Shown: positions 1 through 12,500, counted from the first letter of the stretch. The stretch: DNA of 64,000 bases from Polytrichum commune (GCA_950295325.1 OX485805.1:10108501-10172500), one strand, 5' to 3'. The notes: a model not told the origin generated them from the letters alone. Numbers and translations are program-made.

Positions 1-259
1 TAGTGTTGCTCCGGCAACGCGATGATCAACATAGGATTGGACTTCCATGGATGGAAGTCCACATTGGGGAAATGGGTTACCGATTAAGGGGTGAGTCCCG
101 AAAGCAAAGTAGGAGGGTTGGTTCCCTCCTATGAACTATTGGTCCGGGGTAAGAGGAGCTATCCATTAGCATGGCGGAATGCGAATGGTTAGCGCTCGTA
201 ACCTTTGCTAGAAACGAAAATTGGCAAGATTATTAAGGGACCTAGCAAGGGTTGCGACA
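1..259 (+). mobile_element. 3' LTR end of chromovirus-family element D (cut by window start)
   Basis: This is the terminal part of an LTR of the same family as elements C, G and H, in the opposite orientation on the + strand. It ends in GGGTTGCGACA, the reverse complement of the TGTCGCAACCC that opens the other LTRs on this strand. The element's coding strand is therefore +, and 259 is its 3' edge. The flank GTGGA (260-264) should be one copy of its target-site duplication; the other copy would lie outside the window. Sequence right after 259 is the open Gag-Pro frame of element B, so D is a third insertion into B. Confidence 0.85.
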
Positions 260-701
260 GTGGATGCCCCTGCCATGCTCGAATGATATCTCTTTGAGCA
301 CTTATACGTTTAGACTAGGAGAAGAAGAGTTTAGTCCAATAGAAATTAGTCATACGTCATGGGCCACTTGTGCTATGGTTAGTACTAGGGGACGATCGTA
401 CGACACCCCAACAACAACAACCGCATTTGCATCGGAGGCAACACCAGGTAAGAGGTCGAAGAACGAACCACCAAAACCCGGAAAGACTAAGGAAAATAAA
501 TATCAAGGTCTAGGTCCAGAGTCCGAGCGCGAGAGGGAGAAATCCCCCACCCCACAAAGTCCGGTTAGGGTGGCACGACCCCAACTCATGGCGAATCCTT
601 TGGATGCAATGATGGCTCCTAGAGGGCCTCCCATTGTAATGCCACAAGCATTAGCGCCAAGGGCGATGCCGAGTTATTTTCCGAAGTTCGGTGGCCTCCC
701 G
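260..701 (+). pseudogene. Element B Gag-protease ORF, segment 1 (N-terminal Gag part)
   Basis: This open frame runs out of the D LTR with no start codon of its own, so the true N-terminus lies upstream of D and outside the window. It encodes a low-complexity stretch rich in T, P, K and E, then a segment ending in PSYFPKFGGLP. That ending is typical of the residues leading into a retrotransposon Gag core. The frame stops abruptly because element A is inserted at 701/702. The codon phase at 701 continues exactly into 8108 once A and one TSD copy are ignored, and the protein sense then continues as HEDPSTHIERYIE. It is the 5' third of a single disrupted Gag-Pro reading frame. Confidence 0.8.
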
Positions 702-1642
702 TGTCGCGACCCTTGCTAGTTTTTCTCCACTTAGCTCAATCGCTTTCCAACTCTAGCAAGTGTCCCGAGCGCTAACCTGCACATCCCACGCACATGCATG
801 GTTAGCTCCCAAAACCGCGGACCTTCAATCCCATATTTGGTCACCAAACCCTCCTACACATGCATTCGGGACTCTTTCCCCTTAGTAGGTAACCCATCGC
901 TAAGGTGGACTTCCATCCATGGAAGTCCACTCCCTACTTGGTCATAGTGTTGCTAGGACAACACTACAACCACCCGGAGCACATTGCCAAGTATGCTCCG
1001 GGGGGGGTCGGTCGGCAAAGCCGCCTCACCCATATAAGCCTCTAGGACTTTTGGCGGGGCCCCTCCCCCACCGTCAACATCCCTTTTGTCTCTCTACCAA
1101 GAGTTGGGGCCAAGTAGACATTTTCCCTTAGCCGCTGGGTCTAGAAGCCTCCCTGCAGCTTCAGACCTTCATAACTTCCACGTGCGGTCTCTGAATCTAA
1201 CAACCAACCACTCTATCGTCATCTACATTTCACGTAGATCCCTATGGACACCTCACTTGCCCTATTCGGGCAAGTATTGAGGAAGTTATGCCTGTTTAAA
1301 CCTTTGCAGTCCCGGGAGCCACTCCCAGGCCCCTGCTGTTCCAGGGCGCTGTCCCGGGACAGCATCCCACTCAAAGTGCCATATCTCCTAGCTCACACCT
1401 CAGATTGAGGTGTTCTTTAGCATTCTAGAATCGGGACGCCATAAGCTACTCATAGCTTATGGCTTTACCCTCATGACTCCTAGTCTTTGTGGGTGGGAGG
1501 CGTTCTAAACGCCCGGGGCCCTCACCCACCTTAGGATCACTTGGTCCCTCTCACCAATGGCGTCACAAGTCCCGGGTGTCACTCCGGGGTCCCCCTTGTG
1601 CCCATGGTGTTGCGGGCACTCCTCATGGAGAGGTGCGCGACA
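702..1642 (-). repeat. Element A 3' LTR
   Basis: A 941-bp LTR, starting TGTCGCGACC and ending GTGCGCGACA on the + strand. It is rich in short perfect palindromes, for example GCTGTCCCGGGACAGC at 1348-1363 and one centred on CCATCCATGG near 914-930. ORFs predicted inside it are shadows. It matches 7162-8102 throughout. Confidence 0.94.
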
Positions 1643-1655
1643 CTCACCCCCACCA
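1643..1655 (-). other. Polypurine tract of element A
   Basis: On the minus strand this reads TGGTGGGGGTGAG, directly abutting the 3' LTR. That is the expected position for the plus-strand primer. The same tract borders the matching LTR in C (11707-11719) and H (52286-52298); G has one G fewer (25974-25985). Confidence 0.7.
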
Positions 1656-2470
1656 AATGGAGTCGATGCCCTCATCGACTATACTTATAGTCGGGCACAC
1701 CAATTCTCAAGTTGCCATCCTCTCTTGGTGTGGCATTGTGTTTTCTTTAGGGCGCTACCCCCACAATGCATCTTCAAATTTGGCAAAGTCTCAAAGGTGT
1801 CGATCCTAGGTGGTCCGTTTAGGAAAACCCCGGACATCTTGTCCAAGGACCTAAACTACACTAGACTCACCTACTTTGAGACTTACTTGGGTGACCCTTC
1901 CTTTGGGGCCACCCAAGTTAGGCTCCACTAGCCTAACTCTATCATTTTGACACAACTAGGTTGGACCTCAACGCTTCTACTAAGTTGCCTCGGTTGCCAC
2001 TCCGAGATGGCTTTCCTTTGTTAAGCCACGTCTCGATCGCACGGGGGTGATGCCAAGTCCCGCCCGACTTGGCTCCCACTTTGCTCTTTCGAGACATGGG
2101 TTCATGACGCCCATGCGCCAACTCGCATTGGCTCGTGGGTTGCACTTTTATAAGCACGCGCCATCACCTTGCCCCCGCCCGGACAAGACCATGGCTAAGA
2201 GGTTTTTGGTTTTATCCAAGACCCCTCTAAGCCATGGTCCCCATTACTCGGCCTACCCAACCTAGTTTAGCATATATATTCCTCCCTCTTCCACTAACCA
2301 AGCACAAGTACAAGACTAGGACCTCATCTTATACTTTTCTCTTTGCACCACTAAAGTTGAACTTTATTGCCTTAAGCGAAAATGAACAAGTACATAATGT
2401 GGAGGACATTGCCTCCAAGTTAAGGGTGCTACTAACATCTCTCCCCCACTAAAGGAGATTGATGTCCTCA
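1656..2470 (-). other. Element A untranslated region between ORF stop and 3' LTR
   Basis: About 0.8 kb between the polyprotein stop and the purine tract with no convincing coding content on either strand. The same region, clearly homologous, occupies 11720-12500 in C, 25986-26770 in G and 52299-53085 in H, so it is a conserved non-coding part of the family rather than unrelated filler. Confidence 0.7.
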
Positions 2471-5400
2471 TCAATGCCTACGTTTCCTTTTGTTGGACCC
2501 TCTAGCCCTAGTTTCTTCAAAGCGCTTCACTATCTCCTTGGCATTCACCATGTCCCTTGCCGCTACCCAAGTGGCTTCTTTCTCATGAAACCCCCGCCAC
2601 TTCACCAAATACTCCTTTCCTTTTCGCTTGTGGTTCCTACACTTGAGGATGCCTTCTACCTCGTACTCCAAATGATCTCCTACAAGGTCGGGAGGTGGCC
2701 TAATCACTTGCTTACGATTAGGCCATAAGGTGTCTTCCTTGAACGGCTTTAATAGTGAGACATGGAATGTCGGATGCACTTTGATCTCGGGCGGCAACTC
2801 CAACTTATAAACATCTTTGAAAACTCGTTCAACAATCGGAAACGGACCCGCAAATTTTGACATGAACTTTGGAGTGAGGCCTTCGGGCATTGTGAAGTTT
2901 TTCACATTCAACAACACCTTTTGGCCCACCTCATACTCCACTTCGCGTCTTCCGGCATTGACTTGTTTTTCATAGCGTTTTTGGGCTTTCTCCAACAACA
3001 ACTTGGTCTTCTCCAAAACTTGTTCACGCTTTTTGGCTAAGTCCTCACCATCTTGGTTGAACTCTAGTGTTGAATGTGCCCCCTCGAGAGCTAGGTCGGC
3101 GGGTTGGAGCGGATCCACTCCATAAGCCACCTTGAATGGCGATTGCTTGGTCGCCGAGTGCGTGGCCGCATTATAACTAAACTCCGCTAAACCCACATAG
3201 TCCGCCCAATCTCGTTGGTCCGCACTCACAAAGTTCCTCAAGTATTGGTTCAAGACTCCATTCACACGCTCGGTTTGGCCATCCGTTTGGGGATGGAAGG
3301 CCGTGCTAAAGGTTAGTTTTGTTCCAACCTTCCTAAAGAAATGCCTCCAAAATGCGCTTGTGAACTTCGGATCTCGATCGGATACAATCACTCTCGGCAA
3401 CCCGTGATGCCTCCACCATGCATTGAGAAAGAGCTTTGCGGTCTCCAAAGCGGTTGCCGTTCCCACGGTTGGCACCATATGCGCCAACTTACTAAACCGG
3501 TCCACCATCACCAAGATGGCATCGTAGCCTCGTGACTCCGGCAAACTCGTGATGAAGTCCATGGACACACTATGCCATGGCCCCGGCGGGATAGGCAACG
3601 GTTGCAATAAGCCGGCTTGCTTTTGATAAGAGGCTCGGTTTAATTGGCATTTGACACAAGTCTTCACAAAGTGGGCGATTTCTTCTTTCATGCATGGCCA
3701 ATAATACCTCCTTGACACCGCCGCTATGGTGGCTTTTTCTCCTCTATGGCCGGCGATGGGACTATCATGTTCCTCCTCCAAAACCAATAGCCTCAACTTG
3801 CCTTGTGGCACATACACCCGACTTTGCTTATACTTGAGCAATCCGTCCACCAACTTGATCTCCTTAAGCGCCTTGCCTTTGCGAAGCTCGCCTAGAAACA
3901 CTTGTGCTTCGGGATCGTTGACGTACCCCTCCCTTAACTTACGATGCAAGTCACATTCACCTTTGTACATTAGCCACAAGCTTTGACTTGTGCCCATTTC
4001 TTGGAACTCTTCACGTCTACTTAACGCGTCCGGCACCACATTATCACGGCCCGGTTTGTGGATCAACTCCACGTTCATAAGCGCCAAGGTATCGTGCCAC
4101 CGCAATTGCTTGGCGCTCACTTGCGTTTGTGTCTCGAAATACTTCAACGACACGTTGTCCGTGTACACCTTGGTCTTGTGCAACCCCAAATAATGTTGCC
4201 ACGTCTTCAAGCAATGTACTACGGCGAAGAGCTCCTTTTCATGAGTTGGCCATCGTCTTTGACAACCATCGAGTTTCTTGCTCTCATAAGCAATGGGCCG
4301 TCCATCTTGCATCAACACTCCGCCAATTGCAAAATCGCTCGCATCCGTATGCACCTCAAAAGGCTTGTCAAACTCCGGGAACTTTAGTACGGGCGGCGAA
4401 GACAATTTGCTCTTGAGCTCCCAAAAAGCTTGGTGACAAGGTTCGTCCCATTCTTGGGATACCCCTTTCTTCAACAAGTCGGACAAAGGCCTAGCAACCT
4501 TAGAAAAATCTCGAATGAAGCGGCGGTAGTAATTGGCTAGGCCAAGGAACGACCTAAGCCCTTTTTGAGTCGATGGCCGCTTCCATTCTTGAATCGCCTT
4601 TACCTTTTTCATGTTCGGCTTAATTCCATCCTTGGTCACCACATGGCCTAAGAACTCAATTTCATTTTGAGCAAAATCGCTCTTCTCCCCGTTAGCATAC
4701 AACTTGTTGTCCCTTAGTTTTCGAAGCACCACCTCAAGGTGCCGTGCATGCTCCTCCGCCGTCTTGGAATACACCAAGATGTCGTCGATATAGATTATTA
4801 CGAAATCGTCGGTTTCCTCTCGAAAGATGGTATTCATAAGGGTTGTGAATGTCGAGGGCGCATTACACAACCCGAAAGGCATCACCAAAAACTCGTAAGA
4901 CCCATACCTTGTGCGGCACGCCGTCTTTTCAACATCTTCATTCGCGATTCGAATTTGATAATACCCGGATTTTAAGTCAATACGACTAAAATACTTAGCT
5001 CCCGCCAATCGGTCGAAAAGATCATCAATCTGAGGTAGCGGGTAGTTGTTTTTGATAGTCACCTTATTCAAGGCCCTATAATCGATGCACATGCGTAGCT
5101 TGCCATCTTTTTTATCCACAAAGAGCACCGGGGCCCCATATGGTGATTTACTCGGCCTAATGTAACCTCTTGATAGCAAGTCATTGAGTTGTTTCTTCAA
5201 TTCTAGCAACTCTTTTTGGTTCAATCGATAAGGTGCCTTGGACGGTGGCTCGGACCCCGGGATCACCTCGATCTTGTGATCGACTTCTCTCGTTGGCGGT
5301 AACTCTTGGGGCAACTCGTCGGTGAGTACATCCTTGTACCTCCCTAATACATCGCGAATGTGCTTTGGAGGAGGCCCATCGGTTTTAGCCTCCTCGTGAG

Positions 5401-7111
5401 TTCTTTGGTGTTGCTCCATTCGGACCACCACAACCATTTGTACTTTGGACATTCGGTCTATCGAGACCAAATTCAACTTGCCTCCTCCCGCCATAGGAGT
5501 CCTCGTCAACTTTAAAGTCATTTCCTTGCCATTACGACAAACTACAAGCCGCACCGGCTTGCGCCTCACATCCACCGTGTGAGTCTCGAAGAAGGTGTCC
5601 CCCAAAATGAGGTCCACCTCATCCATTTCACAAAGTGTGAAATTCTCCTTAAACTCCAACGTCCCACACTTTAAGTTCACGTTCAACGCTACCTCCTTCG
5701 TCTCATGCGGCTCGCCCTTTGCGAACCGCACGTTAATGGGCTTGCCCGCTCTACCCGTTGGCAAGCCCAATTCCTTCGCAAGTTTCGGGCTCATGAAGGA
5801 GTGCGTTGCCCCTGTATCAACCAAGCATGAGACATTCCGACCATTGATTTCGGCTTCAAGGAACAAAAGACTTGGCCTTGGCTTAAGGCTACTAGCCTTG
5901 GCCACAAAGCCACCTTCTAGCATTTGGTCGGCGGTACAACCACGATTTGTCTTGACACTCACCTTGTTGTCGGGGCACGCCGCTTGAAAATGACCAAGTT
6001 TGCCACATTTGTGGCACCGCTTGTCCTTCATGTCGCCTCCTTTAATTCCTACATTGGGTGGTTTTCCTCCTTGGTAGCCACCCTTGGTGGAATTTGTCCC
6101 GTCGGGTTGTCCTTTGAAATGGTTGGATGGCCCAAATTTCTTGCGCTCTTTGCCTCGAGACATATTTCGACTCGAGCCGCTTTGTTGTGCGGGGCCGCTT
6201 GACTTTCTTTCGGGGCCGTTGGCTTCAATTCTCTCCGCGATCTTAATGATCCCCGCCACGTCCTCGGGAAGCTTTGGAAACTTGAACAAGGCGTCTACCA
6301 CCCACTTTTGTAAGCCACCTAAGAAAATGCATCTCTTGGCAAATTCATCCATCTTAGGTGTAGCATTCATTTGGGCGTTAAAATCGCGCACATAGGCCTT
6401 AAGGGACCCCGTGTGCCTCATTTGCACCAAGTTCATTCCCTCCCGCAATTCTTGGTACTCCGGCGTGAACCTATCAACAAGCAATTCCTTGAAGCCGACC
6501 CAAGTCAAGTTTGCCACCAACTCGGGCTCTTGTTCTTTTTTGCTCGTCCACCATTGGAGCGCATGGTCTTTCAAAAAGGTCACCGCTATGGAGACCTTGT
6601 CGTCTTCATCGGGCCTTTGGACATCGTAGTAGTTGTCCATTTCCAATAAAAATTCTTTGACCTTTCTTGCCTTACCAAGCCCCGAAAAGGTACTTGGCAT
6701 ATTTACCTTGGCCAACTTCTTTGTTGAAGAAGAAGGCCTAGCCCCTTGCATCATAAGGAGCTCGATCATTTTGTCTTGGCGAGCTCTCTCGTCCTTGACA
6801 CGCTTGAGCTCTTGATTCACGGAGTCCATGAACTCAAGCATTTTGAGTTGGAATTTTAATCCAACATCACCACCTTCCAAGCTTTCGGGCGCATTTGGAA
6901 GTCTAGCCCCCGAATTTTCTTCGAGGTTTTCGGGACCCCTTTCTAGGGACTCCTCCACTTCCTCACCGGTTGCACCATCATCCCCACCATTGTTAATAGA
7001 CTCAATGGCGGGGTCAACATCCTCTTCAACATGATCTTTGTTCCGTTTTGAGCGTCGCAACTTTTTAGAAGTCCCCGCCTCACCATCGTTACCCGCACGT
7101 TTGGTAGCCAT
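2471..7111 (-). CDS. Chromovirus Gag-Pol polyprotein (1546 aa)
   Basis: One frame encodes all retrotransposition functions. In order: Gag core about 135-300; CCHC knuckle C366-xx-C369-xxxx-H374-xxxx-C379; aspartic protease with VDTGA at 431-435; reverse transcriptase about 630-810 with YIDD at 774-777; RNase H about 915-1030 (HTDAS at 921-925, D985); integrase with a zinc-binding HHCC (H1115, H1122, C1152, C1155) and catalytic D1185, D1245, E1281, the last pair being D35E. The C-terminal chromodomain, about 1481-1535, has aromatic residues W1505 and W1515. Integrase plus chromodomain places it among chromoviruses; I cannot assign the clade. The ATG at 7111 lies 36 bp inside the PBS. No frameshift or stop is seen. 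Gag and Pol share one frame, so any Gag excess must arise otherwise than by frameshifting. Confidence 0.95.
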   Translation of the reverse strand: MATKRAGNDGEAGTSKKLRRSKRNKDHVEEDVDPAIESINNGGDDGATGEEVEESLERGPENLEENSGARLPNAPESLEGGDVGLKFQLKMLEFMDSVNQELKRVKDERARQDKMIELLMMQGARPSSSTKKLAKVNMPSTFSGLGKARKVKEFLLEMDNYYDVQRPDEDDKVSIAVTFLKDHALQWWTSKKEQEPELVANLTWVGFKELLVDRFTPEYQELREGMNLVQMRHTGSLKAYVRDFNAQMNATPKMDEFAKRCIFLGGLQKWVVDALFKFPKLPEDVAGIIKIAERIEANGPERKSSGPAQQSGSSRNMSRGKERKKFGPSNHFKGQPDGTNSTKGGYQGGKPPNVGIKGGDMKDKRCHKCGKLGHFQAACPDNKVSVKTNRGCTADQMLEGGFVAKASSLKPRPSLLFLEAEINGRNVSCLVDTGATHSFMSPKLAKELGLPTGRAGKPINVRFAKGEPHETKEVALNVNLKCGTLEFKENFTLCEMDEVDLILGDTFFETHTVDVRRKPVRLVVCRNGKEMTLKLTRTPMAGGGKLNLVSIDRMSKVQMVVVVRMEQHQRTHEEAKTDGPPPKHIRDVLGRYKDVLTDELPQELPPTREVDHKIEVIPGSEPPSKAPYRLNQKELLELKKQLNDLLSRGYIRPSKSPYGAPVLFVDKKDGKLRMCIDYRALNKVTIKNNYPLPQIDDLFDRLAGAKYFSRIDLKSGYYQIRIANEDVEKTACRTRYGSYEFLVMPFGLCNAPSTFTTLMNTIFREETDDFVIIYIDDILVYSKTAEEHARHLEVVLRKLRDNKLYANGEKSDFAQNEIEFLGHVVTKDGIKPNMKKVKAIQEWKRPSTQKGLRSFLGLANYYRRFIRDFSKVARPLSDLLKKGVSQEWDEPCHQAFWELKSKLSSPPVLKFPEFDKPFEVHTDASDFAIGGVLMQDGRPIAYESKKLDGCQRRWPTHEKELFAVVHCLKTWQHYLGLHKTKVYTDNVSLKYFETQTQVSAKQLRWHDTLALMNVELIHKPGRDNVVPDALSRREEFQEMGTSQSLWLMYKGECDLHRKLREGYVNDPEAQVFLGELRKGKALKEIKLVDGLLKYKQSRVYVPQGKLRLLVLEEEHDSPIAGHRGEKATIAAVSRRYYWPCMKEEIAHFVKTCVKCQLNRASYQKQAGLLQPLPIPPGPWHSVSMDFITSLPESRGYDAILVMVDRFSKLAHMVPTVGTATALETAKLFLNAWWRHHGLPRVIVSDRDPKFTSAFWRHFFRKVGTKLTFSTAFHPQTDGQTERVNGVLNQYLRNFVSADQRDWADYVGLAEFSYNAATHSATKQSPFKVAYGVDPLQPADLALEGAHSTLEFNQDGEDLAKKREQVLEKTKLLLEKAQKRYEKQVNAGRREVEYEVGQKVLLNVKNFTMPEGLTPKFMSKFAGPFPIVERVFKDVYKLELPPEIKVHPTFHVSLLKPFKEDTLWPNRKQVIRPPPDLVGDHLEYEVEGILKCRNHKRKGKEYLVKWRGFHEKEATWVAARDMVNAKEIVKRFEETRARGSNKRKRRH

Positions 7112-7147
7112 CTCTCCTTCAAAGTGCTAGCTCAAAGACGAAACCCT

Positions 7148-7159
7148 GCTCTGATACCA
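7148..7159 (-). other. Primer-binding site, initiator tRNA-Met type
   Basis: The minus strand reads TGGTATCAGAGC, the classic plant initiator tRNA-Met complement, 2 bp inside the 5' LTR (7162-8102). The same site is present in C (16579-16590), G (31064-31075) and H (57365-57376). Confidence 0.93.
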
Positions 7160-7161
7160 CG

Positions 7162-8102
7162 TGTCGCGACCCTTGCTAGTTTTTCTCCACTTAGCTCAAT
7201 CGCTTTCCAACTCTAGCAAGTGTCCCGAGCGCTAACCTGCACATCCCACGCACATGCATGGTTAGCTCCCAAAACCGCGGACCTTCAATCCCATATTTGG
7301 TCACCAAACCCTCCTACACATGCATTCGGGACTCTTTCCCCTTAGTAGGTAACCCATCGCTAAGGTGGACTTCCATCCATGGAAGTCCACTCCCTACTTG
7401 GTCATAGTGTTGCTAGGACAACACTACAACCACCCGGAGCACATTGCCAAGTATGCTCCGGGGGGGGTCGGTCGGCAAAGCCGCCTCACCCATATAAGCC
7501 TCTAGGACTTTTGGCGGGGCCCCTCCCCCACCGTCAACATCCCTTTTGTCTCTCTACCAAGAGTTGGGGCCAAGTAGACATTTTCCCTTAGCCGCTGGGT
7601 CTAGAAGCCTCCCTGCAGCTTCAGACCTTCATAACTTCCACGTGCGGTCTCTGAATCTAACAACCAACCACTCTATCGTCATCTACATTTCACGTAGATC
7701 CCTATGGACACCTCACTTGCCCTATTCGGGCAAGTATTGAGGAAGTTATGCCTGTTTAAACCTTTGCAGTCCCGGGAGCCACTCCCAGGCCCCTGCTGTT
7801 CCAGGGCGCTGTCCCGGGACAGCATCCCACTCAAAGTGCCATATCTCCTAGCTCACACCTCAGATTGAGGTGTTCTTTAGCATTCTAGAATCGGGACGCC
7901 ATAAGCTACTCATAGCTTATGGCTTTACCCTCATGACTCCTAGTCTTTGTGGGTGGGAGGCGTTCTAAACGCCCGGGGCCCTCACCCACCTTAGGATCAC
8001 TTGGTCCCTCTCACCAATGGCGTCACAAGTCCCGGGTGTCACTCCGGGGTCCCCCTTGTGCCCATGGTGTTGCGGGCACTCCTCATGGAGAGGTGCGCGA
8101 CA
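7162..8102 (-). repeat. Element A 5' LTR (promoter LTR)
   Basis: A 941-bp LTR matching 702-1642 at an offset of 6460 bp. It is followed by TSD copy TCCCG at 8103-8107. Being the upstream LTR for the minus-strand polyprotein, it should hold the promoter, but I cannot place the start site with confidence. Confidence 0.94.
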
Positions 8103-10731
8103 TCCCGCATGAGGATCCTTCAACCCACATTGAACGATATATTGAGGTAATGTTGGCCAACGTGATAGCCGAAGACACGTACAAACTCGTTTGGTTTTCT
8201 ACTACGCTAGAGGGTATAGCGTATGAGTGGTACCGATCCCACGATGAGGGGACATTTAGGGACTGGCGAGCATTGCAGACGGCATTCCTTAGACAATTTA
8301 GACCGGAAATGGGCCAACAAAGCGCACTCGTGGCGTTAACGAACATGCGGCAAGGCCCATCCGAGGGTATTACGTCATACATCCGACGGTTCGAGACGGT
8401 GGTAACTCGTTATGTAGGAACCCTTCTCACAAATGACACGATTAAATTCTACTTCATACAAGGGTTCAACAAACAAGGTACAATCCGAGAAATTCTTAAC
8501 TCCAACCCTCAGGATTTGGAAGAAGCTAAAGCCGAGGCTAGGAGGATCGAAGGTGTAGACAAACAAAATGAGCGGATGTGGAATTGCACTATTGCACCTG
8601 TGCCAGCCTTCCTACCCACAACCTACATTCCTCCCGAGCAGAGTAAGCCTCCTCAGCTGGAGCCATCCCGACCGGATGCATACGCAGTCCACCGAGCGGC
8701 CCCGGTTCCTTTGGCTACGAGGCCACCCCCTGAGCTCTTAGCACTCCCTAGCCCTCCGAGCCACACCACGATCGAGGAGCTAGAACTTAGAGTTAAGAAG
8801 GCCAACGACGAGTTGAGGAGCGATGTCATGCAGTCGCTCAAGACCCTCACAGAGCAGCTAACAATGGCAATCACGTCTAGGCCCTTAGCACAACCAGTTC
8901 CGCCGGCCTCGGAGGCAGGTAATTATGGCACCAACATTTGGTGTCGTAATTGCAACAAACCTGGCCACAGTAATCAATTTTGCACAGAGCCTAGGTTCAC
9001 AGGTAACCTAGTAGCCCCACCCCCCCGTCCACAACAAGGCCACTCCCAGACTCAAGCCCGGAACAACGGTAAAGGAGTTTGTCCCACTTGCGGCAAGGTT
9101 CACATTTTGGGGCCAGGTAAGTGTTGGATCGAGACGGGGGTGGTCTGCAACCATTGTGGGGGTAATCACCCGGTCGATAATTGTCGTAGGATTCTCGCGG
9201 AGCGACCCTCCCATTACTCTCAGCTGAATCAACAACTTCCGGCATTCTTCTATGATAGGAATCAACAGAACCAAGGAGGAATGTCGGTTAATTATCACCA
9301 AGGTAACCCTCAAAGCAATGGCCAACAAAACTACGGTCCACCCAACCACCAAAACCAAGGTAATAGGGGGAACAACTATCAAGGTCCACAAAATTTGTAC
9401 CCTCAAAACCCCCCAGCCGGTGGTAGGCAAGCCGACTCGAACTTGGTAGGAATGGTAAGCCAACAGTATGTCCCTCAGATGGGCCGGAACCAACCAAATA
9501 GGTTCAACAATGGACCCCAAGTTGCACAACAAGGTAATACCTTCAATAACTCCCCTAATGAAGGCAACCCATTCTATGGGTACCAAATGAACCAAGGTCA
9601 GGCTTATGGTCTTAACGGTCAGTATATCGACAACCCTCCTCAACATCTTATGGGGAGTGGACAGGATACTAACCAACAATGGGCGCAAAACATGAATGGG
9701 CCTCCAACATCCCAAGGTCCCCTTAACCTTGGTCATGCACAAACCCAAGACGCGAGGTTCATTGATAACAATAGGGCGAGCACAAGTTGTTCAGCTCCAT
9801 TCCTTCCTATCCCAAATGATAGTCATAGCAACTTCATCTCTCACGAGCTAGCCGATTCTTCTTTACGGGCTATCCTGGTTCCCCCTAAAAAACTAAAGCA
9901 GAAAATAGACGTGGCAGTGGTCACTAGGGCTCAGAAGAGGGCACAAACCGTGATGGGTGAAGGTTCCGAGAAGTCGAATGAGTCTGAAAAGTCACCAAAA
10001 TTCGCAGAACTTCCAGAGTTCTTGCAGAACGCAGCCCTTAAGGCTAAGGTTCCCACAACTTCCCTAGAGCCTAACCCTGATGACGAACCGGTAGAGGAAC
10101 CATTACTGGAGGAAGAGGAAGACCTCTTCCGATTTGTGGATAGACGAGACACATGGGGCAATGGCCTGCCCGCTAACTTCCCACCGAAACCCCGGCCTAG
10201 TCGCGCCTTTAACCCGGCCGAGGACTACGACCTTTGGTCAGACCTTTGTAGCCTACGAGCCAACATTTCTTTGGCACAACTAATTCAAGTAGCTCCCGCC
10301 TTAAGAAAGGAATTCAAGGAAGGAGCCACCCAGGTTAGGAAGGCTAAAATCCCAACGATGGCAGTTGAGGTCCGAAGAACCCCCCTAGGGGACGAAGGAC
10401 CAATCGAGGTGGAGGTTGAGATTATGGACAAAATAATCCCGCACACCCTGGTTGATGGGGGTAGTGGGATCAATATTATGCCACTCTCAACGTTGGAAAA
10501 ACTTGGCCTCGAGCTCACTGGCCCTTCACCCTTTGTTATCAATGTCGCGGACCAAAGACAAGTCACCCCCCTTGGACAGGTAAAGGATTGCTTGATGAAA
10601 GTCGGGGGAGAAGTCTATACGATCACGTTTCAAGTTTTGAGGCTCCCTGTAACATCCAAAAGTTATCCGATACTTTTAGGTAGAGACTGGCTTCGGAGAG
10701 CAAATGCCACAACCGAGTGGTCTACGGGTAC
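8103..10731 (+). pseudogene. Element B Gag-protease ORF, segment 2 (Gag core, zinc knuckles, protease)
   Basis: This is an uninterrupted frame through the middle of B; the open frame visible upstream in 7949-8102 is LTR read-through. It encodes a retrotransposon Gag core (HIERYIEVM, AYEWYRS, WRALQTAFLRQF), then a knuckle CRNCNKPGHSNQFC and further Cys/His clusters (CPTCGKVH.., CNHCGGNHPVDNC). A long N/Q/G/P-rich linker follows, then an aspartic protease-like domain with LVDGGSGINIMPLS and PILLGRDWL. The active-site triplet is DGG rather than the usual DTG/DSG, a variant seen in some plant Gypsy proteases. Element C interrupts it at 10731/10732, and the frame resumes at 17573. No reverse transcriptase follows the protease. 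Confidence 0.85.
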
Positions 10732-11706
10732 TGTCGCAACCCTTGCTAGCCCCCCCTTGACAATCTTGCCAATTTTCAATTCTAGCAAAGGTTACGAGCG
10801 CTAACCATTCGCATTCCGCCATGCTAATGGTTAGCTCCTCTTACCCCGGACCATATAGTTCATAGGAGGGAACCAACCCTCCTACTTTGCTTTCGGGACT
10901 CACCCCTTAATCGGTAACCCATTTCCCCAATGTGAACTTCCATCCATGGAAGTCCAATCCTATGTTGATCACCGCATTGCCGGAGCAACACTACAACAAC
11001 CCGAACCATACTAGGCAACTATGGCCTCACAATGGGCCAATGCCCATGGAGGCCTTGCCGTTCGGCCTCGGGTGGGTGAGGCCACACCACCTCACCCATA
11101 TAAGCCTCTAGGACTTCACGCGGGGCCCCTACCCCACCGTCAACCAACCTCTTGTCTCTCTACCAAGAGTTGGGGCCAAGTGGACATTTTCCTTTAGCTG
11201 CTGGGCCTAGAACCCACTAGCAGCTTCAGACCATCATAACTTCCTTGTATGATGTCTGATCATAACAACCAACCACTCCATCTTCATCTACGCTTCACGT
11301 AGATGCCGATGGACTCCTCACTTGCCCCATTCGGACAAGTATTGAGGACGTTATGCCTGTTTGAACCTTGGCAGTCCCGGGAATCACTCCCAGGCACTGC
11401 TGTACCAGGGCGCTGTCCCGGGACAGCGCCCCACTCAAATGGCCATAACTCCTAGCTCACACCTCCGATTGAGGTGTTCTTGAGCATTCTAGAATCACCA
11501 CGCCATGCGCTACGCATAGCTCATGGCCTTACCCTTGTGCCTCCTAGTCTCCGTGGGTGGGAGGCGTTCCCAACGCCCGGGGCCCTCACCCACACTAGGA
11601 TCACTTGGGCCCTCTCACCAACGGCGCCACAAGTCCCGGGTGTCACTCCGGGGTCCCCCTTGTGCCCATGGTGTTTCGGGCACTCCTCATGGAGAGGTGC
11701 GCGACA
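10732..11706 (-). repeat. Element C 3' LTR
   Basis: A 975-bp LTR with TGTCGCAACC..GCGCGACA ends on the + strand. It contains a perfect 24-bp palindrome at 11408-11431 centred on CCCGGG, plus several other hairpins. It is clearly related to, but diverged from, the LTR of A. Confidence 0.92.
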
Positions 11707-12500
11707 CTCACCCCCACCAAACGGAGTCGATGCCCTCATCGACTATACTCGTAGTCGGCACACCAATTCTCAAGTTGCCATCCTCTATGGTGCCGCATTG
11801 TGTTTACCTTAGGGCGCGACCCCCACAATGCATCTTCAAATTTGGCATAGTCCCAAAGGTGTCGTTCCTAGGTGGTCCGTTAGCGACCTTGGATCTCTCC
11901 TCCAAGGACCCAACCTACACTAGACCCACCTACTTTGGGACTCACTTGGGTTGCCCCTCCTTTGGGGCCTCCCCCGTTAGGCTCCACTAGCCTAACATGA
12001 CACATCTAGGCGAGACCTCAACGCTTCCACTAAGTTGTCTCGGTTGCAACTCCGAGATGGCTTTCCATTGTTAAGCCACGCCTCGATCGCACGGGGGTGA
12101 TGCCAAGTCCCGCCCGACTCGGTTCCCACTTTGTTCTTTCGAGACATGGGTTCATGACTCCCATGCGCCAACTCTCGTTAGCTCGCGGGTAGCACTTTTA
12201 TGAGCACGCGCCATCACCTTGTCCCCGCCCGGACAAGCCCACAACTAAGAAGTTTCTTGGTTTTATCCAAGGCCCCTCCAAGCCATGGCCCCCAATTACT
12301 CGGCTTACCCAACCTAGTTTGGCATGTCTATTCCCCCTCTTCCATTAACCAAGCACAAGTATAAGACTAGGACCTCATCTCATACTTTTCTCTTTGCACC
12401 ACTAAAGTTTGGACTTTATTCCCTCAAGCCAAAGAACAAGTTCATGTTGTGGAGTAATTAACCTCAAAGCTAAGTGTGCTACTGGCATCTCTCCCCCACT
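11707..12500 (-). other. Element C non-coding region next to 3' LTR
   Basis: Homologous to 1643-2456 of element A, including the purine tract at its start. I see no coding content. Confidence 0.65.

Larger units (their letters stand above)
702..8102 (-). mobile_element. Element A: complete, apparently intact Ty3/Gypsy chromovirus
   Basis: This is a 7401-bp element flanked by a perfect 5-bp duplication, TCCCG (697-701 and 8103-8107). The two 941-bp LTRs (702-1642 and 7162-8102) have TG..CA ends, and every stretch compared at the 6460-bp offset was the same. The internal region holds a primer-binding site, one uninterrupted 1546-codon gag-pol ORF and a purine tract, all on the minus strand. 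Identical LTRs plus an intact ORF imply a very recent insertion and a possibly competent autonomous copy. It is inserted within the Gag-Pro ORF of element B. Confidence 0.95.

Noticed and set aside
252-259. Apparent start of the B ORF at 252
   Set aside because: The codon is TTG within the D LTR; B has no start codon in this window.
919-1280. ORFs inside the LTRs (also 7379-7740, 11474-11990, 25741-26187, 31818-32130, 52053-52569, 58121-58469)
   Set aside because: They repeat identically in every LTR copy, have no domain and arise from GC-rich palindromic sequence.
7949-8102. Apparent N-terminus of the 951-aa Gag-Pro ORF
   Set aside because: This part is the LTR of A read in frame and opens with GTG; the real frame enters at 8103 from the other side of A.
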